Origin: Methanofollis ethanolicus
Lineage (GTDB): Archaea; Halobacteriota; Methanomicrobia; Methanomicrobiales; Methanofollaceae
Direction: 5' to 3'
Length of the DNA stretch: 64,000 nt
NCBI RefSeq assembly: GCF_001571385.1
Contig: NZ_BCNW01000001.1
Coordinates: 310,001-374,000 of the forward strand
Shown: positions 1-8,743 of the stretch, piece after piece
Layout of the letters: each line of letters starts with the position of its first letter
Position numbering within the stretch: position 1 is the stretch's first letter
Translations under genes and position numbers: made by a program
The notes under the pieces: model-generated
Told to the model about the DNA's origin: nothing
What the model saw: only the letters and a program-made list of their open reading frames with translations
Database searches by the model: none

Positions 1-1164
1 GACCTCGGCGTCCTCGACCCCGACTACGTCAATATTCTCCCGAACGGCCACGAACCCTTCCTGGGCTTTGCGCTGGTGGACCTCGCCCGCGACCCCGCCT
101 GGCAGGAGCGGGCGCACGAGGCCGGGGCGAAGGGGATACGGGTGATCGCGAATATCGAGACCGGGCAGGAGATGGTCCAGCGCCTCCCGATGGACGATGT
201 CTTCTGGGGCTATACAGGGAACTGGATCATGCAGGAGGCGGTGCTTGCCACGGGGGCGGTGGACGTCTTTGTGGCCGACATGAACTGCTCGCTGCCCCTC
301 GATCCCGTCTATGCGGAGAAGTTCCGCTTCAAACTTGTCCCGGTCTCGGAACTCGTCGCCTTCGAGGGCGTCGCTGACCGCGTGAATTATGACCCGGCAC
401 AGGCGCGGGCGCAGGCGGCGGCCCTCCTTGAGATGGGGATCGAGAACTTTCGGCAGAGGCACGGGAAGGTCGAACCCGTCCGCGGCCTCCCTGTCAGTCA
501 GGCGGTCGTCGGCTTCTCGCCGGAGAGCATCACGAAGGCCCTCGGCGGGAGTCTCGTCCCCCTCCTCGACGCGATCAGGGACGGGTCGATCCGCGGTATC
601 GCGGGTCTCGTCTCCTGCACGACCCTGCGGGACTCGGGCCAGGACGTCCACTCGGTCGCCGTCGCGGAGGAACTGATCAGGCGCGACATCCTGGTGCTCT
701 CGATGGGCTGCGGGAACGCGGCGATGCAGGTCGCCGGCCTCTGCACTCCGGAGGCCGCGGCGAAGGCCGGGCCCGGCCTCAAGAAGGTCTGCACCTCCCT
801 TGGCGTCCCGCCCGTCCTCTCTTTCGGGACCTGCACCGACACCGGCCGCCTCGCCGATCTCGTCGCCGCCGTCGGTGCAGCCCTCGGCGGCGTGCCCGTC
901 GCCGACCTCCCTGTCGCGGCTGTCGCCCCCGAGTACATGGAGCAGAAGGCGACGATCGACGCGATCTTTGCTCTCGCCTTCGGGCTGTACACCTATGTGA
1001 ATCCTGTGCCGACGGTGACCGGCGCCCCGCGCCTGGTGAAACTCCTCACCGCGGACCTGCAGGGGATCACTGGCGGCGTCCTCAGGCTTGAACAGGACGC
1101 AACGGCGGCTGCGGACGGTGTCCTCGGCCATATCGAGGAGAAGAGAAGAGGACTCGGGCTGTGA
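1..1164 (+). CDS. cooS: Carbon monoxide dehydrogenase catalytic subunit-like (CooS), 3' part, altered C-cluster
   Basis: The reading frame is open from base 1, so the N-terminal half (B/D-cluster region) lies outside the window. The visible part matches the C-terminal two thirds of CooS, the Ni-Fe-S enzyme that interconverts CO and CO2. Recognisable elements are NGHEP (family C-cluster His), DMNC, LVSC, MGCGN and FGTC, which place one His and four Cys ligands. The usual CCTGNE segment is replaced by NIETGQE at about 151-171, so the family's remaining C-cluster Cys ligand is absent. The C-terminus (EEKRRGLGL) is family-like. The stop overlaps the next gene by 4 bases. CO oxidation cannot be assumed; altered-cluster homologues have been reported. 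The family call is secure, the activity is not. Confidence 0.88.
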   Translation, partial: DLGVLDPDYVNILPNGHEPFLGFALVDLARDPAWQERAHEAGAKGIRVIANIETGQEMVQRLPMDDVFWGYTGNWIMQEAVLATGAVDVFVADMNCSLPLDPVYAEKFRFKLVPVSELVAFEGVADRVNYDPAQARAQAAALLEMGIENFRQRHGKVEPVRGLPVSQAVVGFSPESITKALGGSLVPLLDAIRDGSIRGIAGLVSCTTLRDSGQDVHSVAVAEELIRRDILVLSMGCGNAAMQVAGLCTPEAAAKAGPGLKKVCTSLGVPPVLSFGTCTDTGRLADLVAAVGAALGGVPVADLPVAAVAPEYMEQKATIDAIFALAFGLYTYVNPVPTVTGAPRLVKLLTADLQGITGGVLRLEQDATAAADGVLGHIEEKRRGLGL

Positions 1165-1478
1165 CGGGAAAAGATACCTGGCCAGTTGCCTGCAGCACCG
1201 CCGACCCCTCGCTGATCTCCGAGGTGAAGGTGGGAAGCAGGCGGGTCATCATCTTCGGTCTCGAAGGGATGCTGGACGGCGTTGCGGCCCTCGGCATCAC
1301 GGACGAACCGGCGCTCCGCGCCGAACTCCTGCGGCAGGCAGGGGAGAGGGGTCGGATACCGTGGGGCCTGGAGGAAGCGGCGACCGACGCCCTCCTCATC
1401 CTGTACCGCCGGAGGCACAGCAGAAATGGCTTTGTAGGGGAGAAGATCTCCCGCTGCGACGACAGGAGAGAGAAATAG
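1161..1478 (+). CDS. Small conserved protein coupled to cooS
   Basis: A 105-residue protein starting at a GTG inside the cooS stop (GTGA overlap), so the two genes are translationally coupled. It has no membrane segment or Cys motif. The core from about residue 22 (VGSRRVIIFGLEGML..VAALGITDEP..RAELLRQ....IP....A..LLILYRRR) resembles, from memory, a small archaeal/bacterial domain of the pattern G-L-D-x-I ... L-G-L ... LLxxVxxRNYIP ... ALxxEY. That domain often occurs beside redox genes and has no settled function. Tight coupling suggests a role with the CooS-like protein, possibly as an accessory factor. This is inference from position. Confidence 0.6.
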   Translation: MTGKDTWPVACSTADPSLISEVKVGSRRVIIFGLEGMLDGVAALGITDEPALRAELLRQAGERGRIPWGLEEAATDALLILYRRRHSRNGFVGEKISRCDDRREK

Positions 1479-1854
1479 TCTCTCCCCCTCGTGCGTGACA
1501 GAAAAAGGATGGGATATCCTGAAAAACGTGCCCCGGAGGGTATATGCAGGACCCTGTTCGGCCCCGTGTATCACCTTTCTGTCCTGCATCTTCAGCCGTT
1601 TCGAGTGCAGAACCGGGCCTTCACGGCATCGTGCCCTGAAGATAAGCCGGCGCCAGTGGCGGCCTTTCTGTACCCGCCGGTCGTGTTGCCGTACAGGCCG
1701 GCGAATGACCGTCCTGGTTCTTATCTTCCGATGGCATCTGTTCGACCCCCGGATGTGGTGTCTCTATCGCCCCTCCAGCTTTCAGCCGTTTCAGCTGGTG
1801 GACTCACCGCACCCCGGCAGGCCGTCCCGTCCCCCCTGAGGCACACACCCATAC
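1479..1854. other. GC-rich intergenic region, no gene recognised
   Basis: About 375 bases without a convincing gene. Open frames here are low-complexity, Arg/Pro-rich and lack family signatures. The segment TTCAGCCGTTTC occurs twice (near 1589 and 1779), and short GCCGGC-containing inverted repeats lie around 1640-1700. A structured RNA or leader is possible, but nothing allows a call. Confidence 0.4.
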
Positions 1855-1873
1855 GATATATAATATATAATAT
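1855..1873 (+). promoter_or_regulatory. Strong TATA-box region upstream of the frameshifted gene
   Basis: A run of alternating A/T (ATATATAATATATAATAT) in otherwise GC-rich DNA, 30-48 bases upstream of the ATG at 1903. This is the right spacing for an archaeal TATA box followed by a short leader. A GGGAGGGG purine stretch just before the start could serve as ribosome binding site. Confidence 0.65.
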
Positions 1874-1902
1874 TTTTGATACTTTGTTTTGCGGGAGGGG
1901 AA

Positions 1903-2228
1903 ATGCACCGCACACTCCGCTGGCGCGAAGTCGGGATAGAGACAAACCTCCGGGCCCTGCGCGACGGTATCGTCATCAGGCGTGCCCGTCTCCCGCCGGA
2001 GAACACCCACGAGATCAGGATGATGGAGCTCTGGCTCTCCTCGATCGAGAATGTCCTCGGGAAGATCGTCGGGGGCTGTACGAGCACCGCATCCACCTCG
2101 ACCCGCCTGTGCCGAAGGGGGATGTCGGGCATGTGAAGGGAACCCTCGTCGAGGCGGTTCTCGGCATTGTCTTCCTCCAGTGCGGGCTGAAGGGGGTTGC
2201 CCGTGCCGCCCGCCTGCTCAGGCCCTGA
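1903..2228 (+). pseudogene. Small hypothetical protein with an apparent frameshift
   Basis: The ATG at 1903 follows a strong TATA box and a purine-rich ribosome binding site. The first frame reads a natural-looking protein (MHRTLRWREVG...IRMMELWLSSIENVLGKIVG), then turns into low-complexity Thr/Ser/Arg after the G5 run at 2071-2075. Adding one G there continues into the next frame as GLYEHRIHLDPPVPKGDVG...VFLQCGLKGVARAARLL, ending at TGA 2226-2228. The joined product would be about 108 residues. I do not recognise the family. The break is either a genuine inactivating deletion, a homopolymer sequencing error, or less likely programmed frameshifting. Confidence 0.6.
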
Positions 2229-2242
2229 TGCCGGGGATCACG

Positions 2243-2250
2243 TTATATAT
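2243..2250 (+). promoter_or_regulatory. TATA box for the iron-sulfur flavoprotein gene
   Basis: TTATATAT lies 31-38 bases upstream of the ATG at 2281, in a GC-rich context, at archaeal promoter spacing for a short-leader transcript. Confidence 0.6.
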
Positions 2251-2280
2251 CCCTGCCCCCTGATGGGGGATCGAAGGGGC

Positions 2281-2835
2281 ATGAAAGTCATCGGTATTGT
2301 GGGAAGCCCCCGCAAAGGGGGCAACACCGACATCCTGGTCAAGCAGGCGCTCACCGGCGCCCATGCGGCCGGGGCAGAGGCCGCCGTCATCTACCTGAAC
2401 GACATGGTCTTCCAGGACTGTCAGGGCTGCGGCTACTGCAAGGGGACGAATGTCTGCCGGTTGAAGGACGATATGTATCCTGTCTATGAGGACCTGATCT
2501 CGGCCGACGGACTTGTGATCGGGAGCCCGGTCTATTTCGGGCAGATGACAGGGAACACCAAGAGTTTCATTGACCGCTGGTATGCTCTCGTGAACCCTGA
2601 CTTCACCTCGCGGCTGCCGCCGGGGAAGAAGGTCGTCCTCATCTTCCCGCAGGGCGACGCCAACCCGTCGATGTACGAGGGGATGGCGACGCACTTTGAG
2701 GTGACGATGACCTTCTTCGGCATTGAGGTGACGGAGATCATCATCGCCCCTGGTCTGCTCGCGGCCGGCGAGGCGCAGGAGAGTGAAGAGTTGATGAGAC
2801 GGGCCTTTGCGGCAGGAAAGAATCTTGCGGAGTGA
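2281..2835 (+). CDS. Iron-sulfur flavoprotein (NADPH-dependent FMN reductase-like)
   Basis: A 184-residue flavodoxin-fold protein. The N-terminus MKVIGIVGSPRKGGNT is the FMN phosphate-binding loop of the NAD(P)H-dependent FMN reductase/ISF family. Residues about 44-56 carry a compact Cys motif, C-x2-C-x2-C-x5-C (CQGCGYCKGTNVC), characteristic of methanogen iron-sulfur flavoproteins that hold a [4Fe-4S] cluster next to FMN. The segment GSPVYFGQMTG is the second flavin-binding region. Such proteins transfer electrons from ferredoxin and have been linked to oxygen/peroxide detoxification. The ATG at 2281 is chosen over upstream in-frame codons because it begins the conserved domain and sits correctly after a TATA box. 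It appears monocistronic. Confidence 0.88.
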   Translation: MKVIGIVGSPRKGGNTDILVKQALTGAHAAGAEAAVIYLNDMVFQDCQGCGYCKGTNVCRLKDDMYPVYEDLISADGLVIGSPVYFGQMTGNTKSFIDRWYALVNPDFTSRLPPGKKVVLIFPQGDANPSMYEGMATHFEVTMTFFGIEVTEIIIAPGLLAAGEAQESEELMRRAFAAGKNLAE

Positions 2836-2902
2836 TCGAAAGCGTCGGTCTGGCACTATCCCTCCCCAAACCTTCAACCCTTTTTCCCCTGCATGGTGAT
2901 GC

Positions 2903-3151
2903 ATGGACATCGACTTTTCGCGGTACGAGAGGGACGAAGAGAGGCGGCGAACAGAGATCGATTTTACGGCGCGGTTTACCGGCCCCATCCCGTCGCGGGC
3001 CGAGATCGTCGACGCCCTCGCCCTCGTCTCAGGGGCCGACCCGTCTTCTGTCGTGCTCGAACGTCTCAGCCCGCGGGCAAAGAAGGGCGAGGTGCGGGGG
3101 AAGGCCAGGGTGTACGACGATGCCGCGGCGCGGTCCGCGGCCGAGCGGTAG
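2903..3151 (+). CDS. Ribosomal protein S24e-like protein
   Basis: An 82-residue protein with the S24e pattern: N-terminal beta strand (MDIDFSRYERDEERRR.EIDFT), the TPSR-like turn (GPIPSRAEIVDALAL), SVVLERL and the GxARVYDD segment. S24e belongs to the small ribosomal subunit body. It is shorter than usual: archaeal S24e runs about 100 residues with a basic tail, while this copy ends soon after ARVYDD. It is also not next to rpoE/spt4/rps27ae, where archaeal rps24e is commonly found. It may be the only copy, a divergent paralogue, or a decayed gene. The ATG follows GCATGGTGATGC; an upstream ATG is out of frame. Confidence 0.7.
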   Translation: MDIDFSRYERDEERRRTEIDFTARFTGPIPSRAEIVDALALVSGADPSSVVLERLSPRAKKGEVRGKARVYDDAAARSAAER

Positions 3152-3538
3152 CCCTCGAGCATATCCCAAAACTCTCATTCGTTCCCCTTTCCCGGGATGC
3201 TGGGCTCTGGAGAATGTATCTCATGTTCGAGTCGATGACTCTCTAGATTCCATGACGAGCGGTGCGGATCCCCGCCTTTCCCGCAATCTGAACCAGGGGA
3301 CTGCCTCGAAGGTCTTCGACCTTCTCGTTGCCCCCGGACCCCCGAAAATAGGATAGGACCGGGGAAGGATAAACCCTGCATATTGAAGTAGACTGCCATC
3401 CGCTCCCTATCGTAATGGTGGGGGGACCGGGGGGTGAAACCCCCCGGAACAGACACAAGATCAGGATTTTTTTCAGAACCAAATACCTATCATTCCATCG
3501 GCGGGACAGAGGGTATGATCGGTTTTGGGATGATCTCT
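3152..3538. repeat. Intergenic hairpin repeat, copy A (reverse orientation)
   Basis: A gap of nearly 390 bases between two convergent genes. A hairpin at 3293-3338 has outer arms CCAGGGG and CCCCCGG and an inner stem CGAAGGTC/GACCTTCTCG. It is the reverse complement of the core seen near 19384 and 35560 (GGGGGTCCGGGGGCAACGAG). A second hairpin, CCGGGGGG-TGAAA-CCCCCCGG, lies at about 3427-3447. No coding potential is seen. Confidence 0.7.
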
Positions 3539-4165
3539 TCAGAAAAATGCCTTCCAGAGGTACGACGCCCCGAAGAGGACGAGGAAGAGACCGCATGCGC
3601 CGAGGACGAGGCGGTACTGCCTCACGCTCATGACCCTCCGTCCCCCTGCCGTGGCGGCGGCGACGAGCCCGAACCACCCGAAGTCTGCGGCCCAGTGGCC
3701 AAGTATGAAGGCGACGGCTACGGCCAGGCCCCCGGCAAGACCGTCGATGAGGAGGCCGGCGCCGACGGTGAGCCACCAGATCCAGAAATAGGGGTTTGCG
3801 GCGCTCGTTATGGCCCCGGCGACGTACGGGTTCCCGGCCGTCTCTCCGGGGTCGGCCTCCAGCACCGCGGTCCTGCTCTCCCTGATCGTCATCGCCCCGA
3901 AGACGATCAGGGCCGCCCCGCCGACAAGGGCGACCGCGGGACCGACCGAGCCGGCGGCGACGCCGAGGCCTGCAACGACGGCAAGGAACACCATCACTTC
4001 CAGTACGGCGTGCCCTGCCGCAACCTTCGGTCCAGCCGTCCACCCCTCCGCGAGCGCGCCCCTGATCGTCGCCACCAGCGTCGGTCCCGGGGCGAGGGCG
4101 CCTGAAAGACCGATAACGAGGCCAATGGCCAGGGCCCCTGCAATACTGTCCATCTCCATTATCAT
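3539..4165 (-). CDS. LysE-family amino-acid exporter
   Basis: A 208-residue, very hydrophobic protein with about six membrane segments. The first helix contains GLSGALAPGPTLVATI, matching the LysE/RhtB signature (G-x-x-x-x-P-G-P), and NPYFWIWW in the middle is the second conserved element. Family members export amino acids or related metabolites by proton antiport. The gene diverges from the trp operon with only 91 bases between starts, so export of tryptophan or an aromatic precursor is a reasonable inference. Substrate cannot be read from sequence. Several Met codons (4165, 4159, 4153) are possible starts; the first is used. Confidence 0.85.
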   Translation of the reverse strand: MIMEMDSIAGALAIGLVIGLSGALAPGPTLVATIRGALAEGWTAGPKVAAGHAVLEVMVFLAVVAGLGVAAGSVGPAVALVGGAALIVFGAMTIRESRTAVLEADPGETAGNPYVAGAITSAANPYFWIWWLTVGAGLLIDGLAGGLAVAVAFILGHWAADFGWFGLVAAATAGGRRVMSVRQYRLVLGACGLFLVLFGASYLWKAFF

Positions 4166-4256
4166 GGGTCATCCTGCTCTATGAACTCTCACCGTACCTT
4201 GTAATGTATCTTTTTGTTCCACAATGTATATCTATGGTCATAACGTACTCTCTCTC
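4166..4256. promoter_or_regulatory. Divergent promoter region, exporter / trp operon
   Basis: An AT-richer 91-base spacer. It holds two AATGTAT direct repeats (about 4203 and 4223), and the second overlaps a TATA-like AATGTATATC about 30 bases before the trpB2 ATG. Such repeats could bind a Trp-responsive regulator as in other archaea, but no known operator sequence is matched exactly. Confidence 0.5.
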
Positions 4257-5615
4257 ATGCAGACGAAGATCCTCCTGGACGAGGACGCCATGCCGAAAGC
4301 CTGGTATAACATCCAGGCCGACCTGCCGACACCTCTTGCCCCGCCCCTTCACCCGGGCACAGGAAAGCCGGTGACGCCCGACGACCTTGCCGCCATCTTT
4401 CCCCGCGAGCTGATCAGGCAGGAGATGACGACCGAGCGCTCTGTCCCCATCCCCGACGAGGTGCGGGACATCCTGAGGCTCTGGAGGCCGAGCCCCCTGT
4501 ACAGGGCGCGGCGCCTCGAACAGCACCTGAAAACGCCGGCGAGGATCTACTACAAGTGGGAGGGGGTCAGCCCGCCGGGCAGCCACAAGCCGAATACGGC
4601 GGTGCCCCAGGCCTACTACAATATGAAAGAGGGAATCGAGCGTCTCTCCACCGAGACCGGGGCAGGGCAGTGGGGTTCGTCCCTCGCCTTCGCGACCGCC
4701 CTCTTCGGGATGGACTGCACCGTGTACATGGTCAGGTCGTCCTATGACCAGAAACCATACCGGAAGAGCATGATGCATGTCTACGGGGCCGAGTGCATCC
4801 CGTCCCCGAGCGAAAAGACGGACGCGGGCAAAAAGGTTCTTTCCGACCACCCGGACACCCCGGGGAGCCTCGGCATCGCGATCTCCGAGGCGGTGGAGGA
4901 CGCGGTGAACCACGCGAACACGAACTACGCCCTCGGTTCGGTTCTGAACCATGTCTGCCTCCATCAGACGGTTATCGGTCTCGAGGCGCGGGAGCAACTC
5001 GCGATGGCCGACGCCTATCCGGACATGGTCATCGGTTGTGTCGGCGGCGGTTCGAACTTCGCTGGCCTCTCCTTCCCCTTTGCCGGGGACAAACTCCGCG
5101 GTAAACACCCGGAGACCGACATCGTCGGCGTCGAACCCGCCGCCTGCCCCACGCTCACGAAGGGGCTCTATGCCTATGACTATGGCGACATCGCGGGTCT
5201 CACACCTCTCCTGAAGATGTTCACCCTGGGCCACGACTTCGTACCGCCAGCGATCCACGCGGGCGGGCTGCGGTATCACGGCGTCTCACCCCTCGTAGCC
5301 CACCTCGCCAAAGGCGGGGCAATGCGGGCCGTCGCCTACCACCAGAACGAGGTCTTCGAGGCGGCCATCACCTTCGCGAGGACGGAGGGGATCGTCGTCG
5401 CCCCCGAGGCAGCCCATGCCGTGAAGGCGGCGATCGACGCCGCCCTCGCCTGCCGGAAGACCGGGGAGGAGAAGGTGATCCTCTTCAACAACTCGGGCCA
5501 CGGCAACTTCGACTTCGCAAGTTACGATGCCTATCTTGCGGGCGGCCTCCCCGACTACGAATACCCGGCCGAGTTGATCCGCGAATCTCTTGCGCACCTG
5601 CCGAAGGTGGGGTGA
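4257..5615 (+). CDS. trpB2: Tryptophan synthase beta chain-like protein, TrpB2 type
   Basis: A 452-residue fold-type II PLP enzyme of the TrpB2 branch, longer than ordinary TrpB and starting [19 protein letters not shown], a typical TrpB2 N-terminus. The PLP lysine is K111 in GSHKPNTA; the phosphate-binding loop is GCVGGGSNF; the end contains NNSGHGNFD. TrpB2 enzymes condense indole with serine but generally do not complex with TrpA like TrpB1, so they are proposed to act alone in indole rescue or with another substrate such as phosphoserine. It is the first gene of the trp operon and is followed 10 bases later by trpE. The ATG at 4257 is preferred over 4224 because the upstream codons overlap the promoter. 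Confidence 0.92.
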   Translation: MQTKILLDEDAMPKAWYNIQADLPTPLAPPLHPGTGKPVTPDDLAAIFPRELIRQEMTTERSVPIPDEVRDILRLWRPSPLYRARRLEQHLKTPARIYYKWEGVSPPGSHKPNTAVPQAYYNMKEGIERLSTETGAGQWGSSLAFATALFGMDCTVYMVRSSYDQKPYRKSMMHVYGAECIPSPSEKTDAGKKVLSDHPDTPGSLGIAISEAVEDAVNHANTNYALGSVLNHVCLHQTVIGLEAREQLAMADAYPDMVIGCVGGGSNFAGLSFPFAGDKLRGKHPETDIVGVEPAACPTLTKGLYAYDYGDIAGLTPLLKMFTLGHDFVPPAIHAGGLRYHGVSPLVAHLAKGGAMRAVAYHQNEVFEAAITFARTEGIVVAPEAAHAVKAAIDAALACRKTGEEKVILFNNSGHGNFDFASYDAYLAGGLPDYEYPAELIRESLAHLPKVG

Positions 5616-5625
5616 TGCCGGTGGA

Positions 5626-7152
5626 ATGGATCCTGCCGTAAACGGCGTAACAGAGATCTTCAGGCCGGGCTATCAGGAATTCCTTGCCGCCGCGGAGGGG
5701 GGGTCCCGGCCCCTCATCATCCCCCTCTGCCAGGAACTCCCTCTCCCCCCGGCGACGCCGCCGGAGGTCTACGCTGCGCTCTGCACAGGCGCCGGTTTCC
5801 TCCTGGAGTCGATGGAGGGAAGTGACCGGAGTGCCCGCTACTCAGTGATCGGGGTCGACCCCGTGCTCAGTCTCTCCCTCAGGGAGACAGCGGAGATCGC
5901 CGGCGTCGACCCTTTCGTCCGGATCGCCGCCTCTCCTGATGGGGCCGATCCTGTCGAGATGGTCAGGTCGGTCCTTGGCCGGTTTACCGTCGCCGATGTC
6001 GGCGCCCCGCGGTATTTCGGGGGTTTTGTCGGCTACTTCGCGTACGACCTTGTCCACCGTTTCCATCCTAAGGTCGGGCCTGGCCGCCATGCCGGCCCTG
6101 ACACGCCCCTGGCCAGACTTCTCCTTGCACAGGACTGCATCGTCTTCGACCACCTCGCTGGCAGGATGTACGTCTTCTCCAGCCCCCTGCTGACCGAAGA
6201 CACAGACCCTCACAGGGCGTACAAGAAGAGCCGGGCGAGGATCAGGGCGCTGGTTACACAGATCCGGATCCTCGAACCGGAGGAACGGAAACCCCGACCA
6301 GAAGCCGCAGGGATTGACCTCCCCTGCCGTTCGACCTTCTCGAAGGAGGCCTTCGAGGCCGCCGTCCTGAAGATGAAGGAGCACATCGTGGCAGGCGACA
6401 TCTTCCAGGGCGTCCTGTCCAGGCGGATCGACTGCGACTATCCGGGCGACCCCTTCGCTATCTATGAGGCGCTCAGGGCGATCAACCCGGGCCCATACAT
6501 GTACTTCCTGGACTTCGGGAACCAGCAGGTCGCCGGCGCAAGTCCCGAGATGCTCGTCCGCGTGGAGAAGGGGACGGTCACGACCGTCCCGATAGCCGGG
6601 ACGCGGCCGAGGGGCGCGACATCCGAAGAGGACGACCGCCTCGAAGCAGACCTCCTCGCCGACGAGAAAGAACGGGCCGAGCACACCATGCTCGTCGACC
6701 TCGCCAGAAACGATCTCGGCAGGGTCTGCACCTACGGGTCGGTCCGCCTGTCCGCGTTCATGGACGTCGAGAAGTTCTCCCATGTCCAGCATATCGTCTC
6801 CACGGTTGAGGGGTCGCTCGACGACCGCTACGACTGTTTCGATGCCTTCGCGTCGTGTTTCCCGGCCGGCACCGTCTCAGGCGCACCGAAGATCAGGGCG
6901 ATGCAGATCATCGACGACCTGGAGCCCTGCCCCCGCGGCATCTATGCCGGTGCGGTCGGGCATGTCGGCTTCGACGGGGACATGGACGTCGCCATCGCGA
7001 TCAGGACCGTGGTCGTCGAGAACGGGACGGCGTCGGTCCAGGCCGGTGCCGGCATCGTCGCCGACTCCGTCCCTGAGAACGAATGGGAGGAGACGAAGAA
7101 CAAGGCTGCGGCCATGCTCCGCGCCATTGCATACGGGAGGAGAGACCTATGA
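5626..7152 (+). CDS. trpE: Anthranilate synthase component I
   Basis: A 508-residue chorismate-utilising enzyme that, with TrpG, converts chorismate and glutamine to anthranilate. The N-terminal regulatory domain has LLES at residues 59-62, the classic tryptophan feedback-binding motif. The chorismate-binding domain contains GDIFQGVLSRR, SPEMLVR, PIAGTRPRG, LVDLARNDLGR and FPAGTVSGAPK. The start at 5626 follows a GGTGG purine stretch and lies 10 bases after the trpB2 stop. It overlaps trpG by 4 bases. Confidence 0.96.
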   Translation: MDPAVNGVTEIFRPGYQEFLAAAEGGSRPLIIPLCQELPLPPATPPEVYAALCTGAGFLLESMEGSDRSARYSVIGVDPVLSLSLRETAEIAGVDPFVRIAASPDGADPVEMVRSVLGRFTVADVGAPRYFGGFVGYFAYDLVHRFHPKVGPGRHAGPDTPLARLLLAQDCIVFDHLAGRMYVFSSPLLTEDTDPHRAYKKSRARIRALVTQIRILEPEERKPRPEAAGIDLPCRSTFSKEAFEAAVLKMKEHIVAGDIFQGVLSRRIDCDYPGDPFAIYEALRAINPGPYMYFLDFGNQQVAGASPEMLVRVEKGTVTTVPIAGTRPRGATSEEDDRLEADLLADEKERAEHTMLVDLARNDLGRVCTYGSVRLSAFMDVEKFSHVQHIVSTVEGSLDDRYDCFDAFASCFPAGTVSGAPKIRAMQIIDDLEPCPRGIYAGAVGHVGFDGDMDVAIAIRTVVVENGTASVQAGAGIVADSVPENEWEETKNKAAAMLRAIAYGRRDL

Positions 7153-7730
7153 GAGTGCTCATCATCGACTGCTATGACAGCTTCACCTACAACCTCTACC
7201 AGCAGGTAGGAAAACTCGGCGGGGAACCGGTCGTCGTTAAGAACGACGCCCCACCTTCGGTGCTCAGGGACGTCGACTGCGACCGGATCATCCTCTCGCC
7301 CGGACCGGGAACGCCCGAGGACTCGGGCCTCTGCCTCGACGCCCTCAGGACCATCTGCTGCGACATCCCGACTCTCGGGGTCTGCCTCGGCCACCAGGCG
7401 ATCTGCACCGCTTTCGGCGGGCGGGTGACCCGGGCAGGGCGCCTGATGCACGGCAAGACTTCCCGGATCACCCACGACGGCACCGGGATCTTCGACGGGG
7501 TCCCCGACCCGTTCTCGGCCACCAGGTACCACTCGCTGGTTGCGGACCGCGCCAGCCTTCCCCCTGGACTCGAAGTCACGGCGACGAGTCTGGACGACGG
7601 CTATGTGATGGGCGTCCGGCACCGCGATTATCCCATCGAGGGCATCCAGTTCCATCCCGAGAGCATCCTCTCCCCCGAGGGGGACCGGATCATCGAGAAC
7701 TTCCTCGCCGGAAAGGGGGTGCCGGCATGA
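7149..7730 (+). CDS. trpG: Anthranilate synthase component II (glutamine amidotransferase)
   Basis: A 193-residue class I glutamine amidotransferase that supplies ammonia to TrpE. The catalytic triad is visible: C79 in GVCLGHQA and H169/E171 in FHPESIL. The oxyanion region is [12 protein letters not shown]. The ATG sits in an ATGA overlap with trpE, so the two subunits are translationally coupled. The adjacent trpE makes anthranilate synthase more likely than the aminodeoxychorismate paralogue. Confidence 0.96.
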   Translation: MRVLIIDCYDSFTYNLYQQVGKLGGEPVVVKNDAPPSVLRDVDCDRIILSPGPGTPEDSGLCLDALRTICCDIPTLGVCLGHQAICTAFGGRVTRAGRLMHGKTSRITHDGTGIFDGVPDPFSATRYHSLVADRASLPPGLEVTATSLDDGYVMGVRHRDYPIEGIQFHPESILSPEGDRIIENFLAGKGVPA

Positions 7731-8743
7731 TCAGGGAGGCGATCGGGACCGTGACCACGGGCCGCGACCTCACCGACCAGGAGGCCGGTGCGGTCATGGA
7801 GGAGATCCTCGGCGGCGGGGCGACCCAGGCACAGATGGGCGCTTTCCTTACGGCGCTCAGGATGAAAGGGGAATCTGTGCCGGAGATCGCCGGCTTTGCG
7901 CGGGCGATGCGCGGGGCGTCTGTCAGGATCAGGCCGAAGGTCACCGGCGTCCTTGTCGACACCTGCGGCACCGGCGGGGACGGCGCCGGCACTTTCAACA
8001 TCAGCACCGCGGCGGCTTTCGTCGTTGCCGGCGCCGGCGTGCCTGTCGTGAAGCACGGCAACCGGAGCGCGACGAGCAGGTGCGGTTCGGCCGACGTCCT
8101 TGCCGCGCTCGGTGTGTGCCGGGATATAGAACCAGAACGCGCCCGCACGATCGTCGAGGAGATCGGGATTGTCTTCCTCTATGCACCGGCATACCACCCG
8201 GCCCTCGGCCGGGTGGCCGGGCCGAGATCAGAACTTGGTATCAGGACGGTCTTCAACCTCCTCGGCCCCCTTGCAAATCCGGCCGGGGCTGAAGCGCAAC
8301 TCGTCGGGGTCTACAGCCCTGCCCTCACCGAAACGGTCGCCGGCGTGCTGAAGAGCCTCGGCGTCAGGCGGGCGATGGTGGTCAACGGCAGCGGGATCGA
8401 CGAGATCAGCACCGCCGGGCCGACCAGGGTCTCGGAACTCCGCGAGGGTGAGGTTCGCAGCTACACTCTCCTCTGCGAGGACTACGGGATCCCCCCCGCA
8501 TCCCTCTCCGACCTTGCCGGCGGCGACGCCGCGGAGAACGCACGGATCCTTGAGGGTGTGCTCGACGGCGAACACGGGCCCGCCCGCGACATCGTCCTCC
8601 TCAACGCCGCCGCAGGGATCTATCTCGGGGGAAGGGCCGGAGACCTGGCTGAGGGCCTTCGCCTAGCGGAAGCGTCGATCGATTCGGGAAAGGCGCGGGA
8701 GAAACTCGACGCCCTTGTCGGGGCGACGGGGAGCGCCCGATGA
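7727..8743 (+). CDS. trpD: Anthranilate phosphoribosyltransferase
   Basis: A 338-residue enzyme that transfers phosphoribose from PRPP to anthranilate. The PRPP/Mg motif GTGGDG is at 81-86, followed by NIST and KHGNRS at 109-114, all diagnostic for TrpD. The length is normal. ATGA overlaps at both ends (trpG upstream, trpC downstream) keep it in the coupled series. Confidence 0.96.
   Translation: MIREAIGTVTTGRDLTDQEAGAVMEEILGGGATQAQMGAFLTALRMKGESVPEIAGFARAMRGASVRIRPKVTGVLVDTCGTGGDGAGTFNISTAAAFVVAGAGVPVVKHGNRSATSRCGSADVLAALGVCRDIEPERARTIVEEIGIVFLYAPAYHPALGRVAGPRSELGIRTVFNLLGPLANPAGAEAQLVGVYSPALTETVAGVLKSLGVRRAMVVNGSGIDEISTAGPTRVSELREGEVRSYTLLCEDYGIPPASLSDLAGGDAAENARILEGVLDGEHGPARDIVLLNAAAGIYLGGRAGDLAEGLRLAEASIDSGKAREKLDALVGATGSAR

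Noticed and set aside
1491-1840. Open frames in both strands between cooS partner and the TATA box at 1855
   Set aside because: They lie upstream of the strong promoter, are Arg/Pro/Ser-rich, and only the tail of one frame (after 2076) is protein-like, explained by the frameshifted gene.
2218-3162. 314-codon open frame on the minus strand across the iron-sulfur flavoprotein and S24e genes
   Set aside because: It is antisense to two recognisable genes; its composition (His/Arg/Asp-rich, no motif) is what GC-rich third positions give in an opposite frame.
4200-4235. Exact TrpY-type TGTACA operator before trpB2
   Set aside because: Only AATGTAT repeats are present; the TGTACA sequence itself does not occur there.
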